64,000 nucleotides of DNA, from positions 23,638,001 to 23,702,000 of the forward strand of contig NC_091674.1 in the NCBI RefSeq assembly GCF_042453785.1, in the 5' to 3' direction. The notes beneath the pieces were generated by a model, which had not been told where the DNA came from, ran no database searches, and saw nothing but the letters and a program-made list of their open reading frames with translations. Below are positions 62,694 to 64,000 of the stretch, one piece after another; within the stretch, counting starts at the first letter, position 1, and the number at the start of each line of letters is the position of its first letter. The translations under genes were made by a program, and so were the position numbers. This DNA comes from Malus domestica. Taxonomy: Eukaryota; Streptophyta; Magnoliopsida; Rosales; Rosaceae.

Positions 62694-64000
62694 TCGATTC
62701 CTGAGGGTGTTTTTTGAAAGCTTAAGGTAGAGAAAGTATCGTTTCTGTCAATCTTTTTTGGCCTCCTTTGAAATTAGGTGTCTCTGTCGAGCTTAGCTTG
62801 GTTTTTCGGATTGCAATCTTATTTGTTTCCTTCATTAATTGTTCCCATTTGTTGTAATATAAACCCTTGTAAGTGTTTCGTTGTATAATCCACACAACCG
62901 AAACGCCAGAAAAGATAGTCCCACTTCTTCTGTACAGTATTTCAAATCAAGTGCTTTTCTTTGACATTGATGCTGCATTGGAGAAGGCTTGTTCCTGAAG
63001 CAAATCAGAATTTATGGGGGATTAATATATAATTGCTTAGTATAGAAGCGCTCGTGAACAAAAGTGCTATTTAGATAAGCATTTTCAAACGACCCCGAAC
63101 TCTCTGCAGCTTAATTATCAAATTGCAATCTGGACAAAACTATTTTCCTACAAGTTAGAACATGTATTCCAATATCATTTGCCAAAACAATATCGGGAAG
63201 GGAATAGTTTCTGTACACCTTTAATTGTTTTTCTCCGTGCATACCTCTGTTTATCCAAGCTTAACCTTTTCATACGACGTCGTTTCAGTAGTTGTTTCAC
63301 ATGCACAGGGAACGCTCTACATTTAAAAAAAAATATATTTATTTATTCTTTCTGAGTTTACTATTTACAATGACTCTTTAGAATTTGCATATTCCACCGG
63401 ATAGAAAAGGCTGAAAATATTTCCAAAGATATCTGATGTTGTAAATAGGTAAAAGTGTGAGAGATAACGTTTGTTAGAGATAGAAGCGGAACGAGTGTAA
63501 TATATCACATAAAGGACGTAGGGAAAGAGAGGAGGGGGATATTGATATTATTGTTTTTCACTCTTGATATGATGTGTTGTAATGAAGTTACAAACATGCC
63601 TCTGTTTATAGGAGTTTGGTCCGACAACTCCTTACATACAAAAAGAAAATATTTCACCTCCCCATGACATTTTCATCTAATGCACTTAATGACTTTCACC
63701 AAAGTCCACTTTGGTTAACTTTCTCACGCAAACACGTGTGGCATTCACGCCACATTTCACTAACATCTGAATTAATATGTCAATTATAAACCGAGATATT
63801 AGTCCAAGTTTTGAGCAGGTAAGAGAGTAATTACACAAAAATATATATATACAAAACGATGGTTGAAATTTCAGAATATTTCCTGTGGAAGATGACTAAT
63901 TAAGCATCAATATATAGCTAATGAAGTCTCTTCATTCCTTAGCAAAGTCAAGATGATGAGGGTTACTGAAGTTCAGAAATATCTCCTTCCTATTGGTTTT
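62694..64000. other. Kinase 3' UTR and intergenic DNA
   Basis: About 200-300 bases are the likely 3' UTR. No gene is supported beyond. At about 63460-63680 the sequence TGTTGTAATGAAGTTACAAA, with CTCTGTTTATAGGAG, resembles the transcription-start region of a plant LTR, but no paired LTR or termini were found inside the window. Confidence 0.4.

Noticed and set aside
63460..63680. Possible LTR at the right end of the window
   Set aside because: Only a loose resemblance to LTR start-site sequence; no termini, target duplication or partner could be found within the window.

Overview
This window is nuclear DNA from a dicot plant: long AT-rich intergenic DNA, GT/AG introns, plant-only families (early light-induced protein, CASP-like protein, a UBC27-type E2 and an N-myristoylable CDK-like kinase), and many LTR retrotransposons, MITEs and SINE-like repeats. 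The repeat types look like those of Rosaceae (apple/pear relatives). That assignment is inference, not proof.

Layout. (1) 1-5.7 kb: an intronless armadillo-repeat gene (1265-2932, +) and AT-rich intergenic DNA. (2) 5.75-6.26 kb: a 31-bp minisatellite. (3) 6853-19974: a complete-length 13.1-kb Ty3/gypsy element of the Tat type, with two 515-bp LTRs and a TACTT target duplication. Its pol carries two RNase H domains and is disabled by several lesions. A 6-kb 3' region holds 95-bp tandem repeats, a set of 34-bp palindromes and an antisense gene with its own TATA box and upstream repeat array. (4) 20.5-21.5 kb: a decayed coding relic and an intact-looking U6 snRNA gene (-) with USE and TATA at Pol III spacing. 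(5) 21780-26518: a very young Ty1/copia element (-) whose 304-bp LTRs differ at one position but whose polyprotein is broken three times. (6) 26.9-27.9 kb: a three-exon CASP-like gene (-). (7) 28-35 kb: gene-poor DNA with degenerate tandem repeats and a 280-bp duplication. (8) 35174-39621: a five-exon Atos/FAM214-family gene (-) with a foldback MITE in an intron. (9) 43159-45089: an early light-induced protein gene (+) whose last exon is interrupted by an 864-bp TTA-flanked MITE. (10) 45.5-48 kb: a SINE-like unit and a 2255-bp probable solo LTR with a CATGA duplication. (11) 49742-51780: a UBC27-type ubiquitin-conjugating enzyme gene. (12) 52.6-53.8 kb: two tiny membrane-protein ORFs and a 484-bp MULE-type MITE with a perfect 9-bp duplication. 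(13) 56-57.6 kb: a decayed LINE. (14) 58570-62693: a seven-exon CDK-like protein kinase gene.

The host genes are unrelated housekeeping, signalling and stress functions and do not form a pathway. The most notable content is the mobile DNA. This includes a dead-but-recent copia copy that implies movement in trans, a Tat element with a palindrome array and an apparently self-promoted antisense gene, and a MITE that replaces the third helix of a photoprotective protein. No CRISPR arrays, operons or bacterial-type systems were seen.
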